A stretch of DNA of 64,000 nucleotides from the NCBI GenBank assembly GCA_029224185.1, contig CM055196.1:7667927-7731926 (forward strand), given 5' to 3'. The notes under the pieces were generated by a model, which saw nothing but the letters and a program-made list of their open reading frames with translations, searched no databases and had not been told where the DNA came from. Source of the DNA: Karalla daura. Its lineage: Eukaryota; Chordata; Actinopteri; Chaetodontiformes; Leiognathidae. Shown here piece after piece: positions 10,171 to 19,458 of the stretch; within the stretch, counting starts at the first letter, position 1; the number at the start of each line of letters is the position of its first letter. A program made the translations under genes and the position numbers.

Positions 10171-12115
10171 CAGAGATGATTCCAGGTGTGATCCTCACAC
10201 AGCATCACTCTCACACCTATCATAAACATGATGAATGAATAGAGGTGCGTGTGAGGAGTCAGCACATTTTTACCAGGTGTGTGTGTGTGTGTGTGTAGAG
10301 ACTCTGTGTGTCAGCAAGTAGGCGAGAAGCGTCTGAAGGTGCACAGCTTGTACCACCTGACTGAGGCAGAGCCTCACACCGCCCACACACGCACTCACAC
10401 ACCCCCTGCACAGATCAATCATGTCTATCAGTGGCTGCAGTCGCCAGCCTCCCCCACTAGAGGGAGCCTGCACGTCGTTGGCGTTTTTTTTTCTACCGAT
10501 CCACAATCGGAGAGATGTGTTTCGGTGATGTGACGACTGGTGTGTGTTGGTCCGTCAGGGCAAGGAGGAGTTTGAGAAGAACCAAAGACAGCTGCTGGAG
10601 AAAGGCAACATCATCCGACACAAGACGCAACTGGAGCAGCAACAGGTACCGTATGTCGCTCTGTGTGTGTGTGTGGGTGTGTGTGTGTGTGTGTGTGCGT
10701 GTGTGTGCGTGCGTGTGTGTGTGGGTATAATGGTCCCTGCTTGCCCCGGGCTGTCACGCTGTCTTCGTCTGCTCTGTGATTGTGTTTGTGCGAGTCGGTG
10801 AGTGCGCAGAGATGGCAGAGAAAACGAGCCGTCGTTAGGGCTCGTTAATTGCAGCGTGGCACATCGAGAGCACGGAGGCGAGCGGGGTGTGAAGAGGCAG
10901 AGGAGGGCCGCACGGGCCTGCAGAGACCAGCAAACCACTCTGGACGGGTTTATTGTCACGAGGCACATGGCCCGACCCGTGACTTTGAAATCAGACTCGA
11001 CGTATAAGTCTTCACTCTTGTCCTTTAAATGTTGAGGACCAGCTGTCTGAGTGCGGGGCGGCCTGATTGAGAGACCCGTTCTGCCAAAGGGTCAAAGCGA
11101 CACACTTCCTCCTTCTCCGGTCCGGATCTGGCAGCGGGGCGCTCAGGCCACGCCGTCTAGGGAACCCAAAAGTGCAAAATTAGAACAAAAAAGTTTCCCA
11201 GAGGAAATTACTCTCTACTCACCACCCACCATTGCTCATCAAAGCTTGTCAGATCTGGCAAAATCGTGTCTTCGAGTCGATGTCTGCCAAAATAAGAGTT
11301 CCCATTTCTGTAGTGTGGCTGTTAAAGTCTGTCACCTGCAACTCTGACACACCATGTGAAATGAAGATGAGGGATGACAAGATAATATAGTGGTATATAG
11401 TGGAAGGGTACTCCCAACACCCCAAAATTGTAGATCCAGATCTATGAGATATTTTAGGAACTGGAGCTAGTTTTGTGATATTTCTCACTGCATATTGTTG
11501 TTCTGGTGGCCTTGCCAGGTTATTATTGCACAGAGCTGACCGTCTCCTTCCTCTTCCTCTTCCTTCCAGATCAAACAGTTTGAGCGGCTGGAGCAGGAGG
11601 TCAGCCGGCCGATCAACAACGACATGACGGGCTGGGTCCCGTCCCAGCACCACGCCCCGGCCAACCCGCTGGCCCAGAACGGCTCGGGCGGCCCCTCGGC
11701 CTCCAAGCTGTGCCACGGCGACCGGCAGCTGCTCCTCTTCTACCAGGAGCAGTGCGAGCAGAACGTCACCACGGTGACCAACGCCATCGACGCCTTCTTC
11801 ACCGCCGTCAACTCCAACCAGCCGCCCAAGATCTTCGTGGCCCACAGCAAGTTCGTCATCCTCAGCGCGCACAAGCTGGTGTTCATCGGCGACACGCTGT
11901 CGCGGCAGGCCAAGTGTCCCGAGGTGCGGGCGCGCGTGGCCCAGAGCAGCAACACGCTGTGCGAGAAGCTCAAGGACATCGTCATCTGCACCAAGACGGC
12001 GGCGCTGCAGTACCCGTCGCCCGGGGCGGCCCGGGACATGACGGAGCGGGTGAGGGAGCTGGCGGGCTGCACGCAGCAGTTCAGGATGGTGCTGGGGCAG
12101 CTGCTGGTTATGTAA
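5232..12115 (+). CDS. bcar1: bcar1 (p130Cas / breast cancer anti-estrogen resistance 1), 3' part
   Basis: Docking protein of focal adhesions. Src-family kinases phosphorylate its many YxxP motifs, which then recruit Crk/Nck SH2 adaptors to drive migration and survival signalling. Coding exons join as 5232-5381, 7742-7837, 8390-8764, 8853-9737, 10559-10645 and 11570-12115, all phase 0, giving 712 residues to the TAA stop. Visible in order: a substrate domain with repeated YDVP/YDTP/YDFP motifs (residues 1-207); a serine-rich helical region with KRLSASSTGSTRS and a DDAKQLASFLHGNASLLF stretch; the Src SH3 ligand RPLPSPP (9621-9641) followed by the Src SH2 site YDYV (9717-9728); and a C-terminal FAT-like four-helix domain (IFVAHSKFVILSAHKLVFIGD). 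The N-terminal SH3 exons are absent, so the gene starts left of the window. Family members NEDD9, EFS and CASS4 fit less well: VVVPTRVGQ and the order of YxxP motifs follow BCAR1. Codons are strongly G/C-ending. Confidence 0.95.
5984..6020 (+). repeat. (CA)n microsatellite
   Basis: About 18 CA units inside a bcar1 intron. Confidence 0.95.
6470..6543 (+). repeat. (GT)n microsatellite
   Basis: About 36 GT units, interrupted once or twice near the start, followed by a GA run. Confidence 0.96.
7742..7837 (+). CDS. bcar1: bcar1 exon, two YDTP motifs
   Basis: 96 nt (32 codons) after a long CT repeat ending CTCTCCAG; the donor is ACG|GTAACA. It encodes VYDTPPMVVKGP and DIYDTPAS, like human EVYDTPPMAVKGP. 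It has one YxxP motif pair, each a candidate Src site. Confidence 0.92.
8390..8764 (+). CDS. bcar1: bcar1 exon, main YxxP cluster
   Basis: 375 nt, phase 0, between CCCTCCAG and CAG|GTAGGG. It encodes six YxxP motifs: YDFP, YDVP, YDVP, YDTP, YDFP and YDVP. The start VYDFPPSVSKDVPD matches human VYDVPPSVSKDVPD. In two motifs Phe replaces Val at the third position (YDFP), which may change adaptor preference. Confidence 0.94.
8853..9737 (+). CDS. bcar1: bcar1 exon, serine-rich helical region and Src-binding sites
   Basis: 885 nt (295 codons), the largest exon seen. An 88-bp intron separates it from the previous exon. It encodes the serine-rich stretch KRLSASSTGSTRSNHSAS, a helical region (LEFARGAVANAAQATDR, DDAKQLASFLHGNASLLF), the proline-rich RPLPSPPKF and the GWMEDYDYVHLQ end that binds Src. 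A QQQQ run at 9511-9522 lies between them. Third codon positions are almost all G or C. Confidence 0.95.
9738..11569 (+). other. bcar1: bcar1 introns around the 87-nt exon
   Basis: Two introns, 9738-10558 and 10646-11569. They hold a GA run at about 10,136-10,166 and TG runs at about 10,277-10,297 and 10,662-10,722. No further coding signal was found. Confidence 0.7.
10559..10645 (+). CDS. bcar1: bcar1 exon, linker to the C-terminal domain
   Basis: 87 nt (29 codons) between GTCAG and CAG|GTACCG. It encodes GKEEFEKNQRQLLEKGN, matching human GKEEFEKTQKELLEKG. The predicted structure is a charged helix. Confidence 0.92.
11570..12115 (+). CDS. bcar1: bcar1 last coding exon, FAT-like domain and stop
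   Basis: 546 nt including TAA at 12113-12115, preceded by a pyrimidine-rich CTTCCTTCCAG acceptor. It begins IKQFERLEQEVSRPI and contains the highly conserved PPKIFVAHSKFVILSAHKL and TLSRQAK segments of the C-terminal four-helix bundle that binds partners such as BCAR3. The protein ends VLGQLLVM. Confidence 0.95.
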   Translation: MKQFERLEQEVSRPINNDMTGWVPSQHHAPANPLAQNGSGGPSASKLCHGDRQLLLFYQEQCEQNVTTVTNAIDAFFTAVNSNQPPKIFVAHSKFVILSAHKLVFIGDTLSRQAKCPEVRARVAQSSNTLCEKLKDIVICTKTAALQYPSPGAARDMTERVRELAGCTQQFRMVLGQLLVM

Positions 12116-13070
12116 GGGGAGGGGGGGGGAGGGGGGAGCGGGGGAGGTCAGGACGCCGACCCGGACACACAGCGAGACGGCCCAGGACGGGGCCCCCGGG
12201 ACGGCCGGCCTGCAGCACGGGAGACGGAGGAGGAGCCGGAGGAGCTGGAGCGCCCCCCGGGGAGCAAAGAGCAGCATCGCCGGCTGGACACAGTGTGTGA
12301 GGGCGGTGCATGGGTCCTGGGGGGGGGGGGGGGGGGGTCTAGGGACCATCCTCCCTCTCTTCCTCGCCTTGTCACTGGGACCACTCCTCCATTCCCGCGC
12401 AGGCTTTTTAACTCTCGACAGGCTAAAAGGAACATTTATCTTCAGCGGGCTGGGCCAATGGTTGTAAAATAATCATTGTAAATATTTAAGTTACCTACTT
12501 AGTCCGAAAAAGCAGAGAGGAAAGACACTCGAGAACTTCCAGTATATATAAATATAAATATATGGCTCTTTTTTTTTTTTTTTTTTTTGAAGAAAGAAAA
12601 GATGAAAACATAAGTGTAGTTTTTAGCCAATATCCATAATTGTTATTATTATTGCTATACCGTATAATTATGGCTCTGATTCCTGATCCTTGTATCATTA
12701 TTGTTATGGATGTGTAAATTCCAGATGATATGTATGAATGTATGTTGTAGTACGTCTATGCTCTTCTCCATCCCTGACAAAGGCACACTTTCTGAAAAAA
12801 AAACAAAAACAAACAAACGAAAAAAAAAAAAAGAAACAAACACAAGTAAAAGAAAACACACACTGGAGCACACACACACACACACACACTTTTTGAAACA
12901 TCCCTCGACGACAGACAGGGGAAAGGTGTCCACGCAGGTGGCACCTCGGCCGCTCTTTTTGAAAAAGAAAAACTCTATGTAGGCTGTTTTTGTAAGAGGC
13001 ATGTATTCAAGAAAAGGAGTGTAAAAGGTTGAGAACCACAAATGAAATTAAACCCGTTTTTCCTCTTTTC
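12116..13070 (+). other. bcar1: bcar1 3' UTR (end approximate)
   Basis: This follows the TAA stop. It starts G-rich (G runs at 12,118-12,140 and 12,318-12,337), then becomes A/T-rich with an 18-T run near 12,571 and A-rich stretches at 12,795-12,850. An ATTAAA signal at 13047-13052 is the best candidate poly(A) signal, so the end is placed about 15-20 bases after it. The end is inferred, not seen. Confidence 0.5.
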
Positions 13071-13960
13071 TCTGAGGCCGTCGTACGGTGTGTTATTTCA
13101 AGGAGACAGAGTTGGAGAACCGCTCGGCAGGCTGTAACGATGGTGAAAAGCAAAAAGCAGTGAAATACACACACCAAGGAGGGGACAGCAGCAGGGTCAC
13201 CTGGTGGCAGAGTGAGGGTGTTTACCTTCAGGCGGTGGTGGCCTGCAGCCCCCACCCCACCCCTCTCCACCCCACCAGCGATGAAGACGAGACCGTTTTC
13301 ATTGTGAAACTGTGAGCGAGGCTTCACCTCATCGACCCGCCGCCCCAGACTGCTTCCTGCTACTGTCCAAAACTCCCAGACGCTGTTTTCCAGCCGACAC
13401 CGGTGAGCTGGTGAAAGGAAAATCCTTTTGGGTGAACGTTGTGAACACGGCCCAGGAATCAGTACCACACCGACAGGTGGAGGACGAGCTGTTTTGGTGA
13501 GGCTTTACTGACATTTTTTAAAGGTGTAGCCCCCACGTGTGGCCTGTGGGGGGCGGTATCGAACAAATAAGCAAGGACGGATTCCAACTCTGTTGTCGTT
13601 TGCCATTATACTTTTGAAAAACGTGACAACAAAGTAAATTCAAGCTGCACTAGATGCCATTAAATGGCACAGATTGTTTTAATTATGAAATATAGTTGCA
13701 TGTGTCATGCATGTGTGTAAAAAATATCACACATGCTCCACCTCAAGCAGTTGACTGGCCTTGTTGTCTGTGCTAAAAAGGACCCACTGGACACAAATTG
13801 TTTTGGCAGGTACTTAAATAAGTTTGATGTTAATGATGATGATGATGATGAATTTTCCTATATGAACACAGAGATCACAGAGAAGTTTCCTCAAAAAGCT
13901 GATGAAGTGATAAACCTGAAAATACAGAACACAGATTCCTCTTCAACGTCACGTGTGTGA
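13071..13960. other. Convergent intergenic gap between bcar1 and the SDR gene
   Basis: About 0.9 kb between two genes that end toward each other. An open frame at 13,733-13,960 contains a GATGAT repeat but has no recognisable domain. I see no supported gene. Confidence 0.6.
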
Positions 13961-13972
13961 CTCGTATGTAGA

Positions 13973-13978
13973 TTTATT
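13973..13978 (-). terminator. Candidate poly(A) signal of the SDR gene
   Basis: TTTATT on the plus strand reads AATAAA on the minus strand. It lies about 136 bases downstream of the SDR stop codon, a sensible distance for a short 3' UTR. Confidence 0.5.
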
Positions 13979-14113
13979 TGCACCCAGGAGAGGACCGAAG
14001 ACGAGACAGACATGGGCGCAGTGCGGTTTCATGTGTACGGTCAGCTAAGTAGTTGTGGGTATCACTTGGACCACTTCAAGTGCCGTCGTCGCTGCGGTCG
14101 TCATGGTGACCCT

Positions 14114-14227
14114 CTACCAGGGGATGCGCCCCCCATCCCAGTTCAGCAGCATCCCGCTGTCTTTGTCGCCGAGTGACGACATGACCCTGAGCATGCTCTG
14201 GACGCTCTCCTGCGGTGTCATGGGAGC
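14114..14227 (-). CDS. SDR exon 7 and stop
   Basis: 114 nt including TAG (14114-14116). It encodes APMTPQESVQSMLRVMSS and ends NWDGGRIPW, as in other fish members of this group. Confidence 0.9.
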   Translation of the reverse strand, partial: APMTPQESVQSMLRVMSSLGDKDSGMLLNWDGGRIPW

Positions 14228-15617
14228 CTGATGGGCGCACAGAGACAGAGGACAGTATCACATGTACATGTACTAGTAAGGTAGTAAGTACAGGCCCAAC
14301 ACAGTTGTTACAGATGAACTGGGACGAGACAGAGACAGCTTTGCTGTGAATACAGACGCGGTTCAGAGGTCCCAGTTTGTGGATATGCGTGCTACGTTTC
14401 AAGCTTCAGCAAGTTCAGCCGTGGCATGTGATGTCCGTGATGTAACCTGGCCTCACCTTGTCCCCTCCCATGTCGGTGCGGACCCAGCCGGGGTGGATCC
14501 CTGTCACCAGCACGTGGTACGGCCTGAAATCTTCAGCCAGACAGCGAGTCAGCATGTTCAGTGCTGCCTGGTGAGCAGTGAGGGGAGACATTTGTACATC
14601 ACTGCTACGTTCATGGAAGACTGATATATTTCTCTGCCCGCACCAGACCTCAGACATCCTCAGACGTCCCTGCACGATCTCACCTGCACCCTCTCACCAC
14701 CTCACTGTGGCGTAACAGGGTTCCACTGCGGATAGTTCTCCTCGGGGCTAACATGCTCGGCAAATACCTTTTATCTCTACCAGGAAATTCCTGAAATTTC
14801 ACCAGTCGGAGCAGTTCTTTGTGCCATGGTGACGCATTCTAAACACAGCCCCTGATCTCCTCTGCTCCTGTTTCTACACAGGAGATAGTAAGACCTGTGG
14901 GGTCTGTTTCATCTGTGTGCCAGCGAGGGCGATGTGCTGAGGAATGCAGACGTCGTCCTGGCTGAGCAGGTGCAACAGAACAAACAGGACGGTCTGCACA
15001 CACACACACACACACACACATAGCAGTGTGTCACCAGTGGAACACACCTGTGTGTGCGCTCACACACGTCAGCTGTAACACACGGGCGACCTCCACACCC
15101 AGAGCTTTGTGACAGTTTCAGCTGAAGACTGAATGTAGTGAGAGTCCGCAATGAAACACAAATATGAAACGCTCTTACTCTTCTTGTCGATTTCTTAGCG
15201 ATCTTAAAACCCTCACAAACCCAGGGCAGAGAGTACATGAACCCAGAAGACTTCAGAACATTTTGTGGTTCCTGCAGTATGTGGACTGTCCCATAATGAA
15301 CTTGCTGGATCCGCTGCTGCTCCAACAGAAATAGCCCAAACTAGATCTAGGTTCGAACCAGAGCTTTTAAAATGTTGATCGTGTCCTTGAGAGACGGTTC
15401 ACAGATTAAAACAGAGTCCAACGCTGTCAAATCAGGTGCTCTGGAGGCTGACAGTACCTTGCTGGTCCTATAAGGATACATCTTGGCTATAGAGAAGGTT
15501 TCTGGACATTTCTCTATGGACGAAATGATGCTGGAGATGTTGATGATGGCCGACCGTCCGCAGGACCTTTGATCACCTGAGAGAGTGACACAGTGACAGC
15601 ATCACTAATAAGCAATG

Positions 15618-15648
<31 letters not shown>

Positions 15649-17692
15649 TCATGAAAAGGAGGAGAATAGAGCTGCTGGGGCAGAGCTGCAAATAGCAAAA
15701 GCAGGGGTAGAGTAGTAAGAAGAGTAGGAAGCTGTTGGAAATAAAAATGACTGCACATCCACACACACACACACACACCTAAATATATATAGCAACAGAT
15801 CAGCTGTCAAGAGGTTGGCTGGGCAGAGTTAGTTTCCACAGCTTGTCAACGTCTGGATTGTTTTAGTATTTTCTTTTATAGCTCATAGACACCCTCCACA
15901 CCCTATGCTTCTTGGAAATGTTGATGCGATTTGTTCACAAATCGTTCGCGAAGATCTCACTTTGAATTGCCTCGGTGTCGAAACCAGTTGAGTCGGTGTG
16001 TGATATGAATCTATTCATTGTTTGATTGTGGACAGTTTCTCCTATGTTTTTTTTTTGTTTTTTTCCTCAGACACAATCATAAAGAGATTTACCCTCGAGC
16101 TTCTCTGCTGCTTTCTGAAGGAGTGGGAGAAACATCTGAAGAGAAAGGGGAGAATTTGGTCATTCACGTTGTGTGTGTTTTCCATCCATTCTTATAGGTG
16201 AGATGGTGAATCTGAATTCAGCCTTTGATCTAGCCGGTATCAGAGCTATCTGACCACCACTGAGGGAGCGGCGGAGACAGGCTAGACAGACCGACCTTGG
16301 CCAGGAGGAATGGTCCGACCACGTTGATTTCGAAGGTCTCCATCATGTTGGTTTTGCCGGTGAGAGACAACGGACCCGGCTGGTTGATGGCGGCATTGTT
16401 TATGAGCACGTTCAACCCGGCCTCCCCGACCAGCTCGCTCACTGTTTGGACGGCAGCCGAGATGCTGTCCTCACTGGACACGTCTGCAGGCGTAGACAGG
16501 AAGTGGACGTACAGTATATGAGTGGACGCGAACGCTATCAGAGGCCTGAGACCAGGTCTCACAGAGACCAGGAGATGAAACAGTGAACACCAATGAGCAA
16601 ACGCAGTGTAGCACTTGGATATCAGCTCTGCCTGAATTTGGCAGGATTAGTTGAAAATGAGTCCCAAAAGATGTGTAGTAAATGGGAGCAAAGGGCGTAA
16701 CGCGGTAAATAGTGAAGGGCTGCAGACTTTCTGATTTTGAAAGAGTCTGATTGGTGTCATTCAATGTTTAACCACGCGCGGCAGACTTTGTCCACACTGT
16801 GATGCTGAAGTGGCTGCCAAATAAATAGGAAAAAAAGTTTCTCGTAGCTGCTGGGAAGCTGCGTGCATCACACCCGTGTAGACGTAGCGAAGATCTTGAC
16901 GGCTTGTCAAGCCAGCAGCTTCACGGGAAGCTGGCCTCGATTCACATGAAACGATGACGTGATCGATACAGGAGTTTACAGGAACTGCATTTTATAACAG
17001 GGCTGGAAGTGCAGCACAAGTACAAGTACAAGTGGGGCAGCTGCGCTGATTTGTCAGACGTTTATCTGAGAAGGCACAGTTTGCACAGGGCGGTTGCACT
17101 GCCCTGATATGCTTGGAAAAGGCTGACTCGAGCCCGGCCTGGTACTTCAGAACAGAACAGAGAGTGCTTCGGGTTCACGCTGCAGCACAGGATATCTGGG
17201 CTTCCACCCGGACAGACTGGACGTCCGCGGAGCCGCTTCGATTTACACAGCTGCGTCTGCCGCGGGACCGTCCGATGAGTTGTTCCTCCACCATGTTCCA
17301 GCACGTTCCCGTCCGCCGAGAGAGCTAAGCGCACACAAGTGCTGCTCGATGTGTTTGGAGCAGAGAAATGAATCATCGTCTGGTCTTTCGCAGAGGCTCC
17401 TGGTTCCTGCAATGTGCCGCCACTTGAGGTGTCTTGGCAGCAAACAATAATAACACACACGGTCCAAAAGCATGTGCCAAAAAACACAATTCAACTCATA
17501 TCCCTGAGGTACATGCGCACACATTTGAAAGAAACGACACCGCCTGAGGTTCAACTGTCTCCCACCGATGCATATTCAAACATGCGTATGTGCATCTAGT
17601 CAAATGTATGAGAGTGTGCTGTGTTTACCGAGCTGGATGACTGTGATCTTCTCAGGATATTGAGTGGCGAGATCTCTCAGGGCCTGGAGGCA

Positions 17693-17727
<35 letters not shown>

Positions 17728-19458
17728 GGCACTGAGATGAAAGACAAATAATAAAGGGAGCGTGGACGGATTGACAACGAGTTAGGACATTCAGGCCGGT
17801 TTGTTCATTCAGCTATTACTGTACCTCACGAGCTTACCGTTTGTCCCACCAGCAAGAGCAGAATGCGACACACACTCAGGGACATCGACAAAACAAAAAA
17901 AAACCCTACGGAATGAATATAACTTATGGCCATCCGAGGTCAGGAAGGTCGAACGTGTCCTGGATTAATCTCTCTACGAGACACACAATGAAACCAGTAT
18001 TTGTATACTTTTGTTTGTCGATCACTGGTCCATCTTATTTCCCCGATGCGCGGTGCGTCAGCTCCTTTGTTCGCCTGCGTCCTTTCGTTTTAAAACGAGG
18101 TGACTTTGCGCAGCAGCCAGCACGGCAGGCGAGACGAGGGGGGCGAAGGCCTGTCGATGGTTTCCCCAAACACGGTGGCTCAGCGGCTGTGCACCGGCCA
18201 CCACACACACACACACAGGTGCCGCTGGCGCCTGACCCCATGTCACACAGGCTTGAGACAACTCCCCGGAAAGGCTGCCAGTGGATCCATTTAGAGGGTC
18301 TCATCGATCTAAATGTGCATGTTTATGGACCGTTTGAAGGGGCCAGACCGCCCAGAAAAAAAAGCGTGCAAACTTGGACTTGAACCAGCCACTTTGGCTA
18401 TCTTGCTTACGGCAATCCACCTCATTTATCTTTAAATATTTCCAGGGCTTTTGCTGTTGGGTAACAAATGTCCTTCCAGGATGTATCATCGCCACGTCGA
18501 CACAGAACGTATGTTATGTAAAGCTGGTGATTCCTGAATCCAGAACATACCGGTTATATACAAGGTTTAACATCTGACATGGGGACCTGACTGCATGTGA
18601 GTCTTTCTCTGAATCCCTGTTTTAGAGCAACATTCACCCCGCAGACCTCGCCACCCTCCCACTCCTTCTCCCATTGCTTCATTTACTGCATTTTTATGCA
18701 CATTTATCGTGCGTGCGATTGCACCCTATTTCATCATCAACCCTGCTTCTTCTTTTTCCCCATTTGTTTGTTTGTTTTTTTTGTTGTTTGAATCCCGCAC
18801 GACCGATCTGTTTTCGCACCTGAAGCAAACCTCACCGAGCCCGCACCGCTGCGTTGCCCTGGCAATGTCACCTGTGTTATCTTGCCGCTAGAACTGCCTA
18901 CTTAGAAACTGTTGGAATTTCTTTCTTTGTTTTGTTTCCTCTAAAAAAAACTGCACGGATCAAAAGTGACTTTGAGGCATGACTCAGAACTGGTTTGCTC
19001 TATATAAATCATTAACCAGACCACTTTTAACCTGACCGCTCACCCACATGGAACACAAAACATCCCAAATAGTTTCAGTCTCACAGAAAGGTGAGGCTTT
19101 CACAAGTCATTTGAAGGTTTCACTCAGACTCGTGTGGAAAAGTTTGCGAGGGCAGACTGAAATACACCTGTCGAAATCAGACAACGGCACACGAGAGGAG
19201 AGTGACTCCGCTGAAACCCTCAGGACCATTCAAAGCTCCTCCGAGCTCTCCAGCTCCCTGCGGGCAGGTGTGCTCTGGCTCTCCTGTCGTGTCAGGTATT
19301 CAGTGTCCTACCTGTGCCCCGGCTCCCTCCGGCTGCCTGCAGCTGGCGTAGAGGTGAGCGTCCCGGCCCGTGCTCAGTGCCAGCTGTTTGACCAGCTCCA
19401 GCCCGATGCCCCTGTTGCATCCGGTCACCAGGATGTTGCCCCGCAGCCCGTCCGACAT
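14114..19458 (-). CDS. Short-chain dehydrogenase/reductase, sniffer / C-factor-like carbonyl reductase
   Basis: A cytosolic NAD(P)H-dependent oxidoreductase of the classical SDR fold, closest to the sniffer / C-factor group, whose Drosophila member reduces carbonyl products of oxidative stress. Exons read right to left: 19312-19458, 17629-17683, 16296-16483, 16093-16135, 15458-15576, 14457-14567 and 14114-14227, giving 258 aa. The frame is kept at each GT-AG junction. Landmarks: the Rossmann nucleotide site TGCNRGIG (residues 12-19), NNAA (96-99), serines of NISSIISS (near 159-163), the catalytic Tyr180-xxx-Lys184 in YRTSK, and HPGWVRTDMGG after the active site. The protein ends WDGGRIPW. The start Met (19456-19458) fits the family, with MSDGLRGNILVTG. 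An upstream in-frame Met exists but would add a non-homologous tail. The exact vertebrate orthologue name is not certain, so no symbol is given. Confidence 0.92.
14457..14567 (-). CDS. SDR exon 6
   Basis: 111 nt between CACCAG and AAG|GTGAGG. It encodes AALNMLTRCLAEDF and VTGIHPGWVRTDMGGDK, the segment that closes over the cofactor. Confidence 0.92.
15458..15576 (-). CDS. SDR exon 5, catalytic Ser and Tyr-Lys
   Basis: 119 nt between CTCTCAG and AAG|GTACTG. It encodes AIINISSIISSI and the catalytic YPYRTSK. Confidence 0.92.
15617..15646 (+). repeat. (AAT)n microsatellite
   Basis: A run of ATA/AAT triplets inside SDR intron 4, minus-strand gene. About 10 units. Confidence 0.9.
16093..16135 (-). 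CDS. SDR exon 4 (43-nt microexon-sized)
   Basis: 43 nt between CTCTTCAG and G|GTAAAT, encoding MFLPLLQKAAEKLE. It is too short to show as an open frame but is required to join exons 3 and 5 in phase. Confidence 0.85.
16296..16483 (-). CDS. SDR exon 3, NNA motif
   Basis: 188 nt between CTGCAG and AAG|GTCGGT. It contains NVLINNAAINQPG, the SDR structural motif, and the helix ending INVVGPFLLAK. Confidence 0.92.
17629..17683 (-). CDS. SDR exon 2
   Basis: 55 nt between CCTCCAG and G|GTAAAC. It encodes ALRDLATQYPEKITVIQL and ends in phase 1, so the Asp of LDVSSE is split across the junction. Confidence 0.88.
18270..18425 (-). repeat. Decayed L2-like / SINE-type retroposon tail
   Basis: The plus strand reads like the reverse complement of a tail that is very common in fish genomes (ATTTAGAG...CTAAATGTGCATGTTT...GGACCGTTTG...GCAAACTTGGACTTGAACC). 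It lies in SDR intron 1. The family name is from recall and the copy is degraded. Confidence 0.5.
19312..19458 (-). CDS. SDR exon 1, nucleotide-binding motif
   Basis: 147 nt with ATG at 19456-19458; the donor reads CAG|GTAGGA on the minus strand. It encodes the first beta strand, the TGCNRGIG glycine loop and LYASCRQPEGAGAQ. Confidence 0.9.

Noticed and set aside
11249..12349. Long minus-strand open frame opposite the last bcar1 exon
   Set aside because: Antisense shadow of a GC-rich exon. No domain, and it reaches into low-complexity flanks.
13733..13960. 75-codon frame with an Asp-rich run between bcar1 and the SDR gene
   Set aside because: The Asp run is a GATGAT repeat. No homology recognised; between two convergent 3' ends.
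15330..15370. GGTTCGAACC as a tRNA B box
   Set aside because: No A box or cloverleaf around it; a chance palindrome in an SDR intron.
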